Shown piece after piece: positions 5,766-6,388 of a DNA stretch of 6,388 bases (its first letter is position 1; every line of letters begins with the position of its first letter). Both the position numbers and the translations under genes were made by a program. A model generated the notes under the pieces. That model had not been told where the DNA came from. It saw only the letters and a program-made list of their open reading frames with translations, and ran no database searches. Origin of the DNA: an uncultured Cloacibacillus sp. Lineage in GTDB: Bacteria > Synergistota > Synergistia > Synergistales > Synergistaceae. The DNA lies in the NCBI GenBank assembly GCA_900544635.1, contig UQVV01000109.1:1-6388 (forward strand), in the 5' to 3' direction.

Positions 5766-6099
5766 GCGCGCCGACCTCCCCGGGGTGTTCTCCCGAAACT
5801 GCGTCGCCGTCGGCGAACGAGGATTCAGAATGCATCGTTATGGCTTTCGTCGGGCAGAGGCGCTCGCAGAGGGCGCAGCCCTTGCAGAAGAAAAGATTGA
5901 TTCCCGTTACTTTGTTATCCGCGTCGAGCTCTATCGAGTCGTCCGGGCACTGAAGCCAGCAGCGGAGGCACGAGACGCATTTCTTCGCGTCGATGACGGG
6001 GCGCATCGAACGCCAGAGCCCCGTCTGCACTTTCAGAGCGGAGGCCCCGAAGGCTATCGTGGCCATCGGCACCTCCTGCCAGCATTGCGGTTTACTCAT
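5755..6099 (-). CDS. porD: Pyruvate:ferredoxin oxidoreductase, delta subunit (2x[4Fe-4S] ferredoxin-like)
   Basis: A 114-residue subunit with two 4Fe-4S motifs: CVSCLRCWLQCP (C41, C44, C47, C51) and CKGCALCERLCP (C72, C75, C78, C82). It relays electrons from the TPP/beta-subunit cluster to external ferredoxin. The N-terminal PQCWQEVP (4-11) and TGLWRSMRPVID (26-37) match the start and linker of PorD proteins from anaerobes such as Thermotoga, supporting the ATG at 6099. That ATG overlaps the porC stop as ATGA, implying translational coupling. An internal in-frame ATG (residue 12, position 6066) has a stronger ribosome site (AGGAGG, 5 bases away) and would give 103 residues. I prefer the longer form because of the conserved N-terminus. 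The polar C-terminal tail (about 90-114) is not part of a cluster motif. Confidence 0.93.
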   Translation of the reverse strand: MSKPQCWQEVPMATIAFGASALKVQTGLWRSMRPVIDAKKCVSCLRCWLQCPDDSIELDADNKVTGINLFFCKGCALCERLCPTKAITMHSESSFADGDAVSGEHPGEVGAHVK

Positions 6100-6388
6100 G
6101 CGAAGACCGCCTCGCTGCGTCCGCGCAGTATCGCGCGGCGGTTGGCCTCGAGCACCGGCTGCGGAAGCTTCGTCATCTTGCTCGTAAAGTGGTTGACGAA
6201 GGACTCGACGGGAACGTCGGTGAAGACGTGCGAGAGCGCGCCGAGCAGCGGTGCGTTCGGGCGGTTCTGTCCGAGCTCTTCGAGCGTGATCTTCGTCGCG
6301 TCGACGACGAGCACCTTCGCCTTCGACGAAACGCCGAGGCGGCGGCGAAGCTCCTTAGCGTTCTCAGCGCTGTTCACGAGATATACGG
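6096..6388 (-). CDS. porC: Pyruvate:ferredoxin oxidoreductase, gamma subunit (partial, N-terminus outside window)
   Basis: The last 96 codons plus stop of the gamma subunit; the frame stays open to the right edge (reading VYLVNSAENAKELRRRLG), so the start is outside and the GTG at 6377 is not a real start. The fragment contains VLVVDATKITLEELGQNRPN (residues counted from the edge are not meaningful), then APLLGALSHVF and the C-terminal KLPQPVLEANRRAILRG. These are typical of the 2-oxoacid:acceptor oxidoreductase gamma domain (Pfam POR). The subunit is structural in the gamma-delta-alpha-beta heterotetramer. It is the first gene of the operon seen here and overlaps porD by 4 bases. The operon promoter must lie beyond the right edge. 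Confidence 0.92.
   Translation of the reverse strand, partial: VYLVNSAENAKELRRRLGVSSKAKVLVVDATKITLEELGQNRPNAPLLGALSHVFTDVPVESFVNHFTSKMTKLPQPVLEANRRAILRGRSEAVFA

Noticed and set aside
1..6388. Search for CRISPR arrays, insertion sequences, tRNA/rRNA genes, riboswitches and tandem repeats
   Set aside because: No regularly spaced repeats, transposase motifs, terminal inverted repeats of element type, tRNA cloverleaf or recognisable riboswitch core were seen; the inverted repeats found are explained as terminators or short GC hairpins.

Overview
The window is a compact, GC-rich bacterial chromosomal segment with seven complete genes, two genes cut by the window edges, and no sign of mobile DNA, CRISPR or RNA genes. 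An oxygen-sensitive pyruvate:ferredoxin oxidoreductase, a YgeY-type hydrolase and a DUF3842 protein point to an anaerobic, probably amino-acid- or organic-acid-fermenting bacterium. GC richness combined with frequent ATA isoleucine codons, strong AGGAGG-type ribosome sites and this gene set would fit the Synergistota (Cloacibacillus/Synergistes relatives). That assignment is inference; an anaerobic Firmicute cannot be excluded from sequence reading alone.

Layout, left to right. Bases 1-255 (minus) hold the first 85 codons of a Cdd1-type helix-hairpin-helix protein, divergent from a DUF3842 gene (339-752, plus) that ends at a strong bidirectional terminator (774-804). Converging on that terminator from the right is a minus-strand pair: a YgeY-like M20 metallohydrolase (1172-2332) and, 8 bases after it, a 55-residue BFD/CopZ-like [2Fe-2S] protein (996-1163). 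Between the latter and the terminator lie about 190 bases with a doubtful 41-codon frame. Upstream are an unrecognised 129-residue protein gene (2402-2791) with its own terminator (2360-2388), then a maltose/galactoside-type O-acetyltransferase (2879-3517) with a perfect TATAAT -10 box.

The right half (3647-6388, minus) is the four-subunit pyruvate:ferredoxin oxidoreductase operon in the order porC-porD-porA-porB. The genes overlap by 4 to 14 bases and are closed by a long inverted-repeat terminator (3587-3629). The gamma, delta, alpha and beta subunits together convert pyruvate and CoA to acetyl-CoA, CO2 and reduced ferredoxin: the beta subunit binds TPP and one 4Fe-4S cluster, and delta carries two more clusters that pass electrons to ferredoxin.

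I see no convincing new multi-gene system. The points most worth checking are the overlooked [2Fe-2S] mini-protein behind the ygeY-like gene, the unrecognised 129-residue protein, the paired cysteines of the DUF3842 protein, the short orphan frame next to the terminator, and the terminator that leaves almost no room for a ygeY-like promoter.
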